Positions 10,663 to 21,189 of a DNA stretch of 64,000 nt are shown piece after piece. Under the pieces are notes generated by a model that saw only the letters and a list, made by a program, of their open reading frames with translations, was not told the origin of the DNA and did not search any database. Numbering within the stretch: position 1 is the stretch's first letter; every line of letters begins with the position of its first letter. The stretch spans positions 1 to 64,000 of the forward strand of contig BCHS01000007.1 of assembly GCA_039545275.1 (NCBI GenBank). The letters run 5' to 3'. The stretch is from Pseudomicrostroma phylloplanum (lineage: Eukaryota > Basidiomycota > Exobasidiomycetes > Microstromatales). The translations under genes and the position numbers were made by a program.

Positions 10663-13600
10663 TCACCACCCTCTCCAAATGGAATGCGCCTCGCTCTGCG
10701 CCGCTCCATTATCGTTTCCGCCCGATCCACCTTGTTGACCCGCCATGGTCGAGCTGATGATCCGGTGCACATGGCAGAGGTAGTCTACCATGCTCATAGC
10801 TCCATTGTTCTCGTCTTCCACTAGCATGTTCGCCGCCTCTACTTCGCTTGCATCGCGATTCTGCCGGGCGATCAGCACAGGCAGAGCAGGCTTGTTGCGC
10901 TGACTGGCAAAAGAGGCGACAAGGGCCCGCACTTGACTGGACAGTTTCGTGGGCAACTTGGGCAATTTGGTCATGCGCGGATCCAGCTCGTCGAGGGAGT
11001 TGACGCCGTAGAGATCATCCAGGAAGCGAGGGTTGACTTCTGCGCCAATCCACAGCAGGCAGTTGTCGCCATTCTCAATCAGGTAGGCACCGTGTGGCTC
11101 CATGCGGTGGAAGCTGGGACGAATCAGAGGTGGACACCTGGTGCGTACACCAGTAATCTCTGTGCCGTCGTCTTGCTTGATTTTGATGGGTAAGCCATCC
11201 TCGTGCGACATCTTGTGCAAGGCGATCATACGCGGGTACAACATTGACATGGTCGCTCCAACGCCTAGCGAGCGGAACATCCTCATGTAGTAAGCGCGCA
11301 CATCAGATGTGACATTACCGCCCTTGACTGCCTTTGTCTTGTTGACAGCAAGAGTGTAAAGCGGCAAGAGTTTGAAAGACTCGGGCAGAATCAGCTGACC
11401 AGGAGTCGATGACGCAGCGCAGTTCTTCCTGTAGGCAAGGAGGATCTTGACACAGCGATCGGTCAAGTAGTGACGCACGTCCTGAAGGCTCTTGCTCTGC
11501 ACAAGTGTGCAGACCTCTTTATTGTAGTACGTGATCGTTGAATCAAGATCAGCGTACCGGAAGACGTTGCCGAGGATATTCGTCACTGGCACTGCCACGT
11601 TGTGGACCCTCACTCTTCTCTCTCCATACGCAGTTGTGTACAACAGAGCACACTGGAAGTGAGCTTCTTGCTTCTCGTTCAGGCTACCTTCGTGCTTTAC
11701 CAACACAGAGACACAGCTGTCGGCATCGATGTTGGCAAACTCAAGATCGGTAGTGTTGCGCTGGAAGAAGTTACCCAGATGCTGAGTCGTCCGCAGACCA
11801 TTGGAGCATCGCAGTCGCATTGTCGCATTGTATCCGACTTCTCGCAGGACCGTCCGTTGCACTTGAGCCTGCAGCTTCACCGTATCCCGCACTGGGTCGA
11901 AGCGAGGGTGGAAGAAGACCTCGCCTCCAGTCGTACCCGCGAGGGTGCTAATCGTCGCTACGTCGATGTACTGGCTTGGGAAGAAGAAGACGTTGATTCC
12001 AATACCGGCGTCGATGCACTCTTCTGCCACTCCGCGGTAGAAAGCATCGGCCGGGGCAAAGAGTTGCTTCTCCTTGTCGGTGCCGTACAACTTAGTGTCC
12101 TCGCGGTGCTTGAGAGATCCGGGACCAACGGTGGGAATGGCACTCAGGAACAGATTGACTTGCCCACCGATCGTGCTCAAGCAGGCTTGTGCACCTCGCA
12201 CCGCCGCTCCCAAGGCTGCCTCTGACGTCATGTTGTCGGCGAAGATGTTAGCCAGGTTATCTAGTAGGCCCTCAACCACATGCTTTGATTCCCATGGGTC
12301 TGCGAGGAGCCCATCGCTGATCGGCACGAATGGCTCATCGATGTCTCCCACTACGAGCATCTGAGCAGAATCTAGCTCAGCGCTCAGATTGTAGAAGTGC
12401 AGCACACGGTCGAACGTCAGGATTGCGACGCGACTGCCGTGCGGCAGCCCAAAGCCGGGACCTTCTGCCTGAGCGCCGTCACTATTCTCTCCATCCTTGA
12501 GTGCCTCCCTCGGACCATAGAGCGCTTCACGGATGCTCTCGGTCGCAGCCTTGAGACTACCGCATCGGATGGCAGAGTAGCTGACATCAATGGCGAAGAA
12601 GTAGGTCAACGGCCTGGGAGCTCGGATGGTAGTCTTGCCCGGTCCGGAGCTCAGATTGTTGAGTGCATCAGTAGCCGCTTTGCTGGCTGCCTTCGTTGCG
12701 GCCTTTGCAGCAGCTCCTGATTGACCAGAAAGACCCATTGTCGATCCGGCAAAGCCGTCCAGCTCCGAGCCTGTGTCTGGCATTGGCGAGATCTTGGCCG
12801 TCTCCGTGTGCGTCAGGGCAGGAGCGACAGGCAAAAGGACGCTGGAGGGCGGTCGAGCCTGAATGGCCCAGTACTCTCTGGGGACCATGAAGTCCACAGA
12901 TCCTCTTTGCAGCTCCAGCCTTTGGTCGAAGTCTGCCCTCCGGCCGCTCATATCGAGATTACAGAAGTAGTCGGCTGCCACCTCTGTCGGTGTGCCACAA
13001 AGATTGCAAATCCACTTCTGACCACCTTCCACAAAGATGGCCCACGGATTGACGTACGCTCGGCAGCGCTTGCAACGGGGAGGTCCGGATGGACCGCAGT
13101 CGATGACTGGAATTGGCTGCTCGTCTGGCCGAAGCTGAGCAAAGGGTTGGACGTTGACGGCTAGAGGAAGCTGAGCAGTAGCGGCCAATTCATCAGAAAA
13201 GGGTATGCTGTATGTTGTCAATCGCATATGCTTGGGGTTGCAGTTTCCTACAGAATCAGGAAAGAGGCGGGAAATCAGCTTTCACAACTGTCCCGTGTGT
13301 ACGACATTTCTATCGACTCACCTTGATCGGCAGCTCCGTAATCGGTCGTACTCAACGGCAGACCTCCCCTGCCACAGGTCGTGAACCACTCCTTGTCAAA
13401 AAATGCTTGATCGGCCTCCTGCGGTTCGATGGGAGCCGGGACTTGGTCTGGGTCGATGTTGGCCTTTGGGCCCCTCATCTTCTGGCCAGCTTGGTGGGGC
13501 GGCTGGGAGATGCCGCCAGGGCCTTGGGTCTGAGCGCCAAAGAATTGCGATCCAGCAGCCACAGCCGCTGGAGTATGGGGCCCAGGCGCACCAGGCGTGA

Positions 13601-14524
13601 TAGGCAGGTTCGCCTGACGCTGCTGTGGGTGTGACTGAGCCATGCGTTGCTGATTTGCAGCAGCGTGGTGGGGATGCAGGACGTTTCTCTGGCCGGGTAC
13701 CTGATCCAGCGCGTCATTCGCATCGCCCTCAAAGTCGTGAGGCTGATCGCCATACTGAGCAAGACGGTCGGCAGCAGCCTTCTGCCATGCCATTTGTTGT
13801 ACGGGATTGGGAGGAGCGTCATTCCAGCCTGCATCTGTTCCGGCCGTAGGATCGATGGGCGCATCTTGATGGTAGGCGCGAGCGCTGCGCTTCGTCTTGG
13901 CTGGACCGGGAAGATCTGTTACACCTGGCGGAGGCGAGGCAACTGCTTGCTGCTGTCCGCCGATGTTCATCGATGCCATCTGAGATGCCAAGCCCGGCTG
14001 TTGCTGAAAGTTCGATTGTTGTTGAGGTGGCATACCCGGACGAGGCTGGAACTGCTGCTGCTGCTGCTGCATGGGTGGTACGCCTGGTCGAGCATTGCCA
14101 CCCGCGCCGGGAGCTGGCGATGCTCCATTACGTTGAGGCGGCATCATGGGTCTCACGCCTGGAGCCATACCTTGACCCGGGGCAAGACCTTGTGGCGCTC
14201 CTTGTCCGGGAAAAGGTGGACGTGCGCCAGGTGGGAAACCCTGCTGAGGTTGGCCCGGCCTCATGCCTTGTTGGCCCGGGGGTCCCGGCGGCGGGCGAGC
14301 TGTGAGGAGATTGTGGGAAGAAGTCAGTCGGTGCAATCTGGTGATCTCATCTTCGTCTCGCCGTCCTCTTTCCCACCTCCTGGGTATCCTGGCTGCTGAC
14401 CGCTGGGCATTGCGGGTCTTCCGTGCATCATGCCGGGCTGAGGAGGCCTTTGCTGGCCTTGGTAGCCCTGAAATGCTGAAGGCGCTTGTCCAGGCTGGCC
14501 TTGAGGAGGAGGAGGCTGTGCCAT
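10663..14524 (-). CDS. SEC24: COPII coat subunit Sec24
   Basis: Three exons, 14524-14377, 14299-13322 and 13247-10663, with introns of 77 and 74 nt, give 1236 residues. The first ~370 residues are rich in Pro, Gln and Gly (including a run of seven Gln), as usual for Sec24 N-termini. The junction into exon 3 restores the conserved CNPKHMRLTTYSIP segment, which fixes the acceptor. A zinc finger with CKRCRAYVNPWAIF and a second CNLC pair lies near residues 434-459. The trunk domain and gelsolin-like region follow, ending in DYLCHVHRIISS. Sec24 binds Sec23 and selects cargo during COPII vesicle budding at the endoplasmic reticulum. It is longer than the ~900-residue yeast protein because of the N-terminal extension. 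Its promoter faces the mitofissin gene. Confidence 0.95.
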
Positions 14525-15050
14525 GTCGCGAATGCAAGGAGGAGAATGGCCTTGAGGCAGAGGAGGAGAGAGGCGAGTGCGAGAGGTTCTTCCTCTAGTT
14601 GTGCCGCCGGGCCGCAATCCCGACTACGAGGGTGAGAGTACAGAAGCGAAGCTGTACAAGGTATGTGAAAGGAGTGTGATCTGCTCGGGGTGGACAGCAC
14701 AGAGGAGAGCAGACGAGGCAGGGGGGAAGAGGGCTGCCAAGGCGGTGGTGGTGATGGTGTGCAGTGGAAGGACGAGTAATGCGGGCGGTGTGGGAGCGCG
14801 TCTTGTGTCTTGTCCTGTCTGTCTGTCTGTCCGTCGTGGCCCTTGTTGCTTGGTTGGACAGGCGGGGCACGGCGGCGGCGCTGATTCGCCTCGCTGTGCT
14901 GTTGCTGTCTCCCTCCTTCCGTTCCGATCCTCGTGTTTCCGCGGGGCATAAACGCACACACCCAGCGGGTATCAGTGTCGGTCTCAGTCACAGCACACCT
15001 CCGGCCACCAGATACAGCCTCGCCAAGGTGTTCCTCATTGAGCTCGCACG
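14525..15050. other. Divergent promoter, SEC24 / mitofissin
   Basis: 526 nt shared by two genes pointing away from each other. It contains a short GTCT tandem repeat near 14813-14832 and CT-rich stretches on both strands. Several overlapping short frames exist but none has family motifs. Confidence 0.45.
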
Positions 15051-15515
15051 ATGGCCATCCTGAGCAAGGCCATACACTATTCCATCGATGCGGTGCTTCT
15101 CTCCACTCTTCTGGCGGGCGTGAAGCGGACCACCGGTTACACGTGAGTGCTCAGCATACGCCCTCATTTGCGCTCAGACCGCTAACCAACACCCCACACC
15201 CATCACTGACACCCGCGTCGCTTTTATCCTGCCCCGCTACTCAGACCAAATCAATCGCAACTCCCCCTAACAACAGACCCGACCGTCTCTGGGCTCTTCA
15301 CTAAGTACTTGGCCGTCGGCGAGAAGGTCTTCGATTATACCGCCGGCTGGGCGCACACGAGCAAGTACTTCCAGCAGACCAACCCCACCTTGGGCATGGC
15401 TGATAACCTTGAGGAGGTCGCAAGGAGATTCGGCGAAGAGGCGCGCAAGGGGCTCGGCAAGCAAGGAAATGCAGCGAAGGAAGGAGGTGGAAGCTGGTGG
15501 GGTGGGTCCAAGTAG
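15051..15515 (+). CDS. ATG44: Mitofissin (Atg44; former DUF1748) with C-terminal extension
   Basis: Two exons, 15051-15142 and 15245-15515, around a 102-nt intron; the junction is RTTGYT-PNQSQLPL. The product has 120 residues. The N-terminus MAILSKAIHYSIDAVLLSTL followed by AGVKRTTGYTP, and then KYLAVGEKVFDYTAG, are the signature segments of the former DUF1748 family, now called mitofissin. In yeasts Atg44 is a small intermembrane-space protein that acts directly on membranes to drive mitochondrial fission during mitophagy. The family core here (about 75 residues) is followed by roughly 45 further residues, charged and then Gly/Trp-rich (SWWGGSK), not expected from the ~73-residue yeast proteins. 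It is divergent from SEC24. Assignment rests on motif recall, not a database search. Confidence 0.85.
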
Positions 15516-15860
15516 GATGCAAGAATACCGCTGCGCTGAGAAGCAGATGCTGGGGAAATGCAGGGCAAGTATTCGCCGTTAGCAGTACTTGCCGCTCTGG
15601 CGCAAAGAGCGGCAGTGGCTCTGAGTGTCACGATGCCAAGCTCTCGCTTCCTCGCCCTGCAGACATTCTCGTGCTGCAAAGGCATCGACCACCACTCACT
15701 CCCTCTTGCTTTACCGTGTACTAAATCAGGCGTTGTGCAATGTATCAATAGCGAACCCACCAAGAGCAGGGCGCTCTACATGGGCATGCGTGTTAGCGCG
15801 TATGTACAAGGAGCATTCAGCAAACACCCAACACTAGGTGAAATCGCCTCGCCCCTCTCT
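15516..15860. other. Intergenic between convergent genes
   Basis: 345 nt between the 3' ends of the mitofissin gene (+) and RAD52 (-). It should hold both 3' UTRs. No other signal is seen. Confidence 0.5.
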
Positions 15861-17708
15861 TCACCTCTTCTGCCTCTTGACAGACCCTCCATCATCCACC
15901 TCCAAGGCCTTCAACGGCTCCCTCGCCTCTGACTGTCCCTCATTACCATTCCTCTTGACTCCGACTGCCGAATTGGCCGCAGGAGTAGTGGCTCGATGTC
16001 CTCCCGCAGACGAGAGGGAGGTCACGCCTCCGATGGCCGCACCTGTCTGTTCTAGCTCAGGATTGGGGCTGACAAACCTTCCTGCGCTCGGAGCCCGACG
16101 AGGTGCGGCCAGAGGCTGAGCTTGCGCCCGCGTCGCCTGCGCTCTACTACCTTCGAGGGTCTCTGCAGCCGTACTGAGCGCTCCATCATCGATGCCTTCC
16201 ATCATCTGAGCGGTGTCCGGTCGCACTTGAAGTCCGCTGGCGGTGGCAGCGCTGTTGCGAGCCCACTTAGCGCCAGGCTCCTTGCCGTACACTCGGCCGG
16301 CAGCAGACTCTGGAGCTGCTTTCGGCGGTAGAGGCTCAACAGGTGCGGCGGGAGCACGCTTCAGTTGAGGCGGCGGGCGGGAAGCATTGCTCGGACCTGA
16401 CTGATCCACCCCGGCCGAGCGGATTCCAGGTTGTCCTGCCTTCTGCTCGCTTGCTTGAGCTGCTAGCAGCCTTTGCTCTTCTTGCCGTGCTCTGAAAGCT
16501 GCTTGCCTCTCAGCAGCTAATGCTTGACGTTCTGCTCGAATCTTGTCTTGCTCTGCAGCGGATGGCCTGCCATCAACGTTGCTGCTGGGGGCAGCGGTGT
16601 TGGATCTCCTCAGAGCGTTGCCCTCTGCACTGGTGTTGCCAACAGTGTCGCCCTGGTAGCCACTTGAAACACCACTGGCACCAAGGGAGGTGCGAGGTGC
16701 GACGCTGCTTGCTGCCCTGCCCAAAGCTGGTACACTTGATGTCGACACATCTGCTCGGACTTCACTGGTGTCTTGCTCGTCCTTGACCATGGCAGGGGGA
16801 GGGGGCGCATTTGAGTCTGTTCGGCGATGTAGCTGAGTGACGTCGTACTTTTGAGCATCGGGCCGCATCTTGCTAACAGTCTCGAGGTACTTTTTGTCGT
16901 ACATGCAGTTGCCGACGAGCCTTCCGAATGTCCTCAGAGATCTCTTCAGCGCATCAGTGACTGCCTCCTTCTTTGCCTTCTCGAGCGCAGCTGCCTTCCC
17001 TTTGGCGTTTTCGATGTGACCATAGCCGATGTCCTCGTGGAAAGTCCCGTCTCGCAGAGTGACCCTCATGATTGCGCTGACTCCGACGTTGCACCTACTC
17101 CCATCTGGACTGACGTCGATGAAATCGGTATCCAGCCTCACCAGATTTGTAGACCAGCCATTGAAGCCAAACACGTCATTGGCGAGGTCAATTGCTTTCC
17201 ATCCTTCGAGATAGTGTAGCTTAGGTCCTCCTCCCGGACCGGTTCTTGACGAGACGTACTCTGGGCCGAGCCTCTGGTTGAGCTTGGCCTGCATAGTGGC
17301 CAGCTGCCTCATGCTCTCCTCGCCAGCTTCCTCTCCGTACCATCCCAAGAGAGGCTTGATGTCGGGCTGATCAGCTCCAAAAGCGACACTGGCCGCCCGA
17401 TTGGCTACGGAAGGATGTGTAGCCCAGGCAGCGCTGGTCCCTCCTGCTGCTCCTCCATTGGTGGTCTGGCTCATAGTCCTGTTCAAGCCGCGCCTCTGAA
17501 ATCCACTATTGGATGCGATTGAATTGTCTTGCTCCGAGTCAAGGGTTTCAAAGGACATCTCGCTGGGTTCGCCACCGCCGAAGGGCTGATCGTGGTGGAG
17601 TCTGCCGCTCATAGGTTCGCGCTTGATGGCGGCTTGGGCGGCTTCGCGTGCCACTTCCTCTTCGAACGCTTCTAAGAGTGTCCCAGACAGGTACGCTGCT
17701 GCGTTCAT
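15861..17708 (-). CDS. RAD52: DNA recombination protein Rad52
   Basis: A single exon of 615 residues from the ATG at 17708; the open frame extends to 17969 but that part is low-complexity. The conserved Rad52 N-terminal domain runs from about residue 140 to 300. It contains LNQRLGPEYVSSR, LEGWKAIDLANDVFGFNGWS, IMRVTLRDGTFHEDIGYG and AVTDALKRSLRTFG-LVGNCMYDK. The rest is Ser/Ala/Pro-rich and would hold the Rad51- and RPA-binding parts; it ends in a basic VKRQKR tail that could act as a nuclear signal. Rad52 loads Rad51 and anneals single strands in homologous recombination. The about 140 residues before the domain are a longer leader than in yeast, so a downstream start (for example the Met of MSQTTNGG) remains possible. 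It is divergent from the DUF155 gene. Confidence 0.94.
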   Translation of the reverse strand: MNAAAYLSGTLLEAFEEEVAREAAQAAIKREPMSGRLHHDQPFGGGEPSEMSFETLDSEQDNSIASNSGFQRRGLNRTMSQTTNGGAAGGTSAAWATHPSVANRAASVAFGADQPDIKPLLGWYGEEAGEESMRQLATMQAKLNQRLGPEYVSSRTGPGGGPKLHYLEGWKAIDLANDVFGFNGWSTNLVRLDTDFIDVSPDGSRCNVGVSAIMRVTLRDGTFHEDIGYGHIENAKGKAAALEKAKKEAVTDALKRSLRTFGRLVGNCMYDKKYLETVSKMRPDAQKYDVTQLHRRTDSNAPPPPAMVKDEQDTSEVRADVSTSSVPALGRAASSVAPRTSLGASGVSSGYQGDTVGNTSAEGNALRRSNTAAPSSNVDGRPSAAEQDKIRAERQALAAERQAAFRARQEEQRLLAAQASEQKAGQPGIRSAGVDQSGPSNASRPPPQLKRAPAAPVEPLPPKAAPESAAGRVYGKEPGAKWARNSAATASGLQVRPDTAQMMEGIDDGALSTAAETLEGSRAQATRAQAQPLAAPRRAPSAGRFVSPNPELEQTGAAIGGVTSLSSAGGHRATTPAANSAVGVKRNGNEGQSEAREPLKALEVDDGGSVKRQKR

Positions 17709-18064
17709 GCAAATGACAGTGTTGCGGACGACGAACGAAGAAAGAAGAAAGAGATGGGAGCAGTCGACGGTGTGGATCGCATATAAACGATGCGAGGCGA
17801 GGGAAGGTGAAAGTGTTATTCCCACTGGACCGTTCACGACGCGCTCCCTTTCCGTCGACCCTCGCCTCGCCCGCCGCCCGCCGCCCGCCGCCCGCCACGT
17901 TCTAGCTTCAGGCTTTCTGGTCCCGTTCCGATGAGGCAGCTGGGCCCGTGGCTCCGCCCATTTCGTCATCCGCTTGATCCATCACCGCTCCTCCTCCTCT
18001 TGGCTCTGCCCCGTCTCGCCCTGCCATCCTACCAACCATCGACTCTATCACCTCGGATCCCGCC
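17709..18064. other. Divergent promoter, RAD52 / DUF155 gene
   Basis: 356 nt between two start codons. The RAD52 side contains the open but repetitive continuation of its frame. An ACGCGC run near 17845 resembles, but does not match, an MluI cell-cycle box. Confidence 0.4.
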
Positions 18065-21000
18065 ATGTCAAAGTCCGGACAGCAGTCACAGCTGCCCATA
18101 TCGCTCAGGCGTCCCACAGATGGCGGCGGCGAGGCACAGGAGTCCAGTCCTCGCAGAGCATCGAGCACTTTGCCTGGCCTCAGCTCTACAGCCTCCTCTA
18201 TCCGGGCAGCCAGAAAGGGCGCTGGGTCATCCTCTTCCAAGAGCCGCCTTGGGCAATCCGGCTGGACTGCCACAGAAGACGAAGGCGACTTCGAAGAGGG
18301 GCCAGGAGATACGCAGAGACAGCTCGATGAGCTTCGCGGCGGTATCCTGATGCCTGGTATGGGCGCCAGAGGAGCCTCGGCCAAGCCTCCAACAGGTGCC
18401 GGGAGTAGCGCGACATCTGCTGTACCAGAGGGAGCTGGACAGGGACAGAGCAGTGCCACTGCTAGCAGCTCCGCCAGCAGGAACAGGATACCCACTACGC
18501 TCAAAAGCGCTCTCAAGAAGCCTGCCCCACTGATCCGCAGGGCGACTGGGAGTACAGGTGCCCCTTCAGCCGGAGCTGGTGCAGGAGGATCTGGTCAGGC
18601 GGCAGCTGGCATCGGAGGAGACGCCGCCGCACGAGCCAAGGCCGCTGCTGCCCAGAACCGCTTCAAAGGCACTCCTCCTCGAGCCATCCGGTATTCACTA
18701 CCTGTGAGGACCGAAAAGCCAGTCCGAACAACCAAGATTTCGGGCAAGCATATTGTGTTGCCCAGCGAGAGTCAGCTGGCTCCCCTGCCCGGGCAGGAAG
18801 ACGATGACGACGATGACGACGATGATGACGACGACGAGAGCAGTAGCTCGAGCGATGCCGAGGAAGCGGATGATGAAGATCTCTCCCAAACCAATCTGGA
18901 CGAGGAAGAAGCTGAAAGGCGAAAGCAGCTGCGCAAAGACCAACGAGAAGCTGCCACGAAAGCTCAGGAGGAGCGAAGGCAAAGGAAAGCCGACGAGAAG
19001 GCAGCTCGTAAGCCCGATACGGCTCCTGGTCAGGCCACGCGCAAGATGCCCACAGCAGGCGTGCCTGGTGGACTCTCGCCAGCGTTTACCAAGGGACCGG
19101 CCCATGCCAGGGCACCACCTCGCATACCGAAAGCGTCTGGACCCGCGTACCACACCTTTGAGAGGCTGGCACCTTCTGCTCGAGTCAGGACCCCCCTCCC
19201 TCGCCTCACATCGTACGCTATCGGAACGGACCTCCACATTCCGACTCTCAATGGCTTCCTGCGTCGTGAGCACAGTGTACGCCCACGTCTGTACGATGAA
19301 TGCGCATACGTCGTCTACTTCAAGCCTCTCCTGCCAGGTTTCGGTAGAGCCAACATTCGAAGTAGTCCGGAAGCCAAAGTGGGTAGTCCAGGTGCCGAGA
19401 GTCGACGCGAGCGAGAGATGGAGGAACGCGAAGAGCGTGGGTACGTCGGGTCTTACTTCGCCCCAAGCAAAGATGACAACGAGGAGTCAATGGATCCGGA
19501 AGGCTATATCCAGGGCTTCGAAGGGTCTGGCAGCGGAGAGGGTGAGCAGAGAAGGGGCGGCGGCAACAACAATAACAATCGCCAAGAGCAACGACGTGAC
19601 AGGCAGGACTACGGAGGTGAGACCACCGAAAATGAGACGGAGACAGAGGCAGAGCGCGGCGGCAGTCATGACCTGGATCTAGTGTCCAGTCCCGAGGGAG
19701 CCAGTCACGTCAGACCGGGTAACAGGACCATTACCGAAGACTCTGAGCCGGAAGAGCCAGACTCGCTGGCCACGCCCCGGGCTTTGAAGCCCCGAGACGA
19801 CGAGGTCTCTGGCGAGGACATTGACGCATTGGAGCAGCTGGACGATGTCATTCGAGACGAGAATACTTCAAGTCCTATTGAGGGCGAAGCACTTCCCGCC
19901 GATGCGGCTGGAGCACTTGATATGCTTAGCTATCAGCAAGTGGAGAGCCCTTCTCAGAAAGGCCTCGACCCAACAAGCGAGACCGACGAGTTGGCTCTCA
20001 ACGCACTGGAAGGCGGTGATGAGATCTCAAATCTAGATCGCAGAAGCTCCTCCCCAACCCGTGTCGCCGACGGCGTGGGCCATGCCTCTAGCGATAGCGC
20101 CCCCTATCAGGTCTCGACCGATGACCAGCCGCAATCTTCTGCACCCCAGCAACGTCGTCGTCGCAACAAGACGAAGTCTCGCAAGTACTCTGGCCCCAAC
20201 CAGTCGTCCCACAACCATGACATCACCCAGAACATGCTTGCCCCTCGCAACATCCTCGAAGCTCTGCAGGTAGCCGAGCTAGTCATCTTGCCCTATGGAG
20301 TCATTGTCTTCTACAACTTCACCGCCAGCGAGGAGCGCGACATCATTGATGATGTGATTTCCTCTGGATGTGTCCGAGGTCCTCTCCCTCAGGACGATGT
20401 TGAGCAGGAAGCCTTCCACTTCTGCTATGACCCGACTGTCCCCGCTCCCCGAATCTTCAACGACTTTTTCACATTCCGAGCGCCCAACCATCTCCTCAAG
20501 CTCTCTCTGGCTCATGCTATCGCCCAGAGCACCAAGCTCTCGGTGTTTGAAGAGTCGATGCAGAAGACTCTGGAGCTCACGTCGCACATTCCCAAGGAGC
20601 TCGCCTCGTCTGGAGAGCTCAAGCTCAAGCGTAGGGAAGCTCTCAGGCTGACGGGTAGGTTGTTCAAGTTGCGTGTGGACGTCAACCTCACTTCGAACGT
20701 TCTGGACACCCCAGAACTCTTCTGGTCCGAAGCTACCCTCCAGGCACTCTACGATGCGATTCGCGAGTACCTCGAAATTGATCAGAGGGTAGGCAATCTC
20801 AATGACCGACTCAAAGTCGCTAATGACCTGCTGGAGATCATTCATGGTCACGTCGCCGAAGAGGCCATGAGCAAGATCACAGTGGTCATCATTGCGCTCA
20901 TCGTGGTAGCGTGCATTGTAGCATGCGGTGAGATTTCGGCAAGGCTGATTCTGCACGCTCGCAGTCGTTCAAGTGAGGAGCAGATGATGATGGCCTACAT

Positions 21001-21079
21001 GGCCAGACTGGCCATTGCTGGAGGTGATGGAGGCAGCCGCTTCTTCGACAGTGCGGGACAGCTGGCACTTGGTGCCTGA
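18065..21079 (+). CDS. DUF155 (Rmd1/Rmd8/Sif-type) membrane protein with long acidic N-terminus
   Basis: A single exon of 1004 residues. The first ~730 residues are disordered: Ser/Gly/Ala-rich, then an almost pure Asp run near residues 246-257, then Glu/Arg-rich segments. The C-terminal part, about residues 738-970, is a DUF155 domain starting LVILPYGVIVFYNFTASEER, with FFTFRAPNHLLKLSLAHAIA and RLFKLRVDVNLTSNVLDTPE. It is followed by one hydrophobic helix (ITVVIIALIVVACIVACG) close to the end. This is the arrangement of Rmd8 in budding yeast and Sif2/Sif3 in fission yeast, membrane-anchored proteins of uncertain function; mitochondrial family members also exist. I see no mitochondrial presequence here. 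The gene converges with COG6, with 110 nt between stop codons. Confidence 0.88.
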   Translation: MSKSGQQSQLPISLRRPTDGGGEAQESSPRRASSTLPGLSSTASSIRAARKGAGSSSSKSRLGQSGWTATEDEGDFEEGPGDTQRQLDELRGGILMPGMGARGASAKPPTGAGSSATSAVPEGAGQGQSSATASSSASRNRIPTTLKSALKKPAPLIRRATGSTGAPSAGAGAGGSGQAAAGIGGDAAARAKAAAAQNRFKGTPPRAIRYSLPVRTEKPVRTTKISGKHIVLPSESQLAPLPGQEDDDDDDDDDDDDESSSSSDAEEADDEDLSQTNLDEEEAERRKQLRKDQREAATKAQEERRQRKADEKAARKPDTAPGQATRKMPTAGVPGGLSPAFTKGPAHARAPPRIPKASGPAYHTFERLAPSARVRTPLPRLTSYAIGTDLHIPTLNGFLRREHSVRPRLYDECAYVVYFKPLLPGFGRANIRSSPEAKVGSPGAESRREREMEEREERGYVGSYFAPSKDDNEESMDPEGYIQGFEGSGSGEGEQRRGGGNNNNNRQEQRRDRQDYGGETTENETETEAERGGSHDLDLVSSPEGASHVRPGNRTITEDSEPEEPDSLATPRALKPRDDEVSGEDIDALEQLDDVIRDENTSSPIEGEALPADAAGALDMLSYQQVESPSQKGLDPTSETDELALNALEGGDEISNLDRRSSSPTRVADGVGHASSDSAPYQVSTDDQPQSSAPQQRRRRNKTKSRKYSGPNQSSHNHDITQNMLAPRNILEALQVAELVILPYGVIVFYNFTASEERDIIDDVISSGCVRGPLPQDDVEQEAFHFCYDPTVPAPRIFNDFFTFRAPNHLLKLSLAHAIAQSTKLSVFEESMQKTLELTSHIPKELASSGELKLKRREALRLTGRLFKLRVDVNLTSNVLDTPELFWSEATLQALYDAIREYLEIDQRVGNLNDRLKVANDLLEIIHGHVAEEAMSKITVVIIALIVVACIVACGEISARLILHARSRSSEEQMMMAYMARLAIAGGDGGSRFFDSAGQLALGA

Positions 21080-21189
21080 GGACGTCATTGTTCCGGGTCA
21101 GGTCGCATGAACATTCTTTACTTTGTACAATTCGAATCTTCTAAATCTCTGTCTTCCCCGCCCGTCTGCCTGCCTGCTGTGACCCTCCA

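Noticed and set aside
14037..14076. CAG/CTG-type repeat suggesting a repeat array
   Set aside because: It encodes the Gln run in the Sec24 N-terminus and is explained by that protein.
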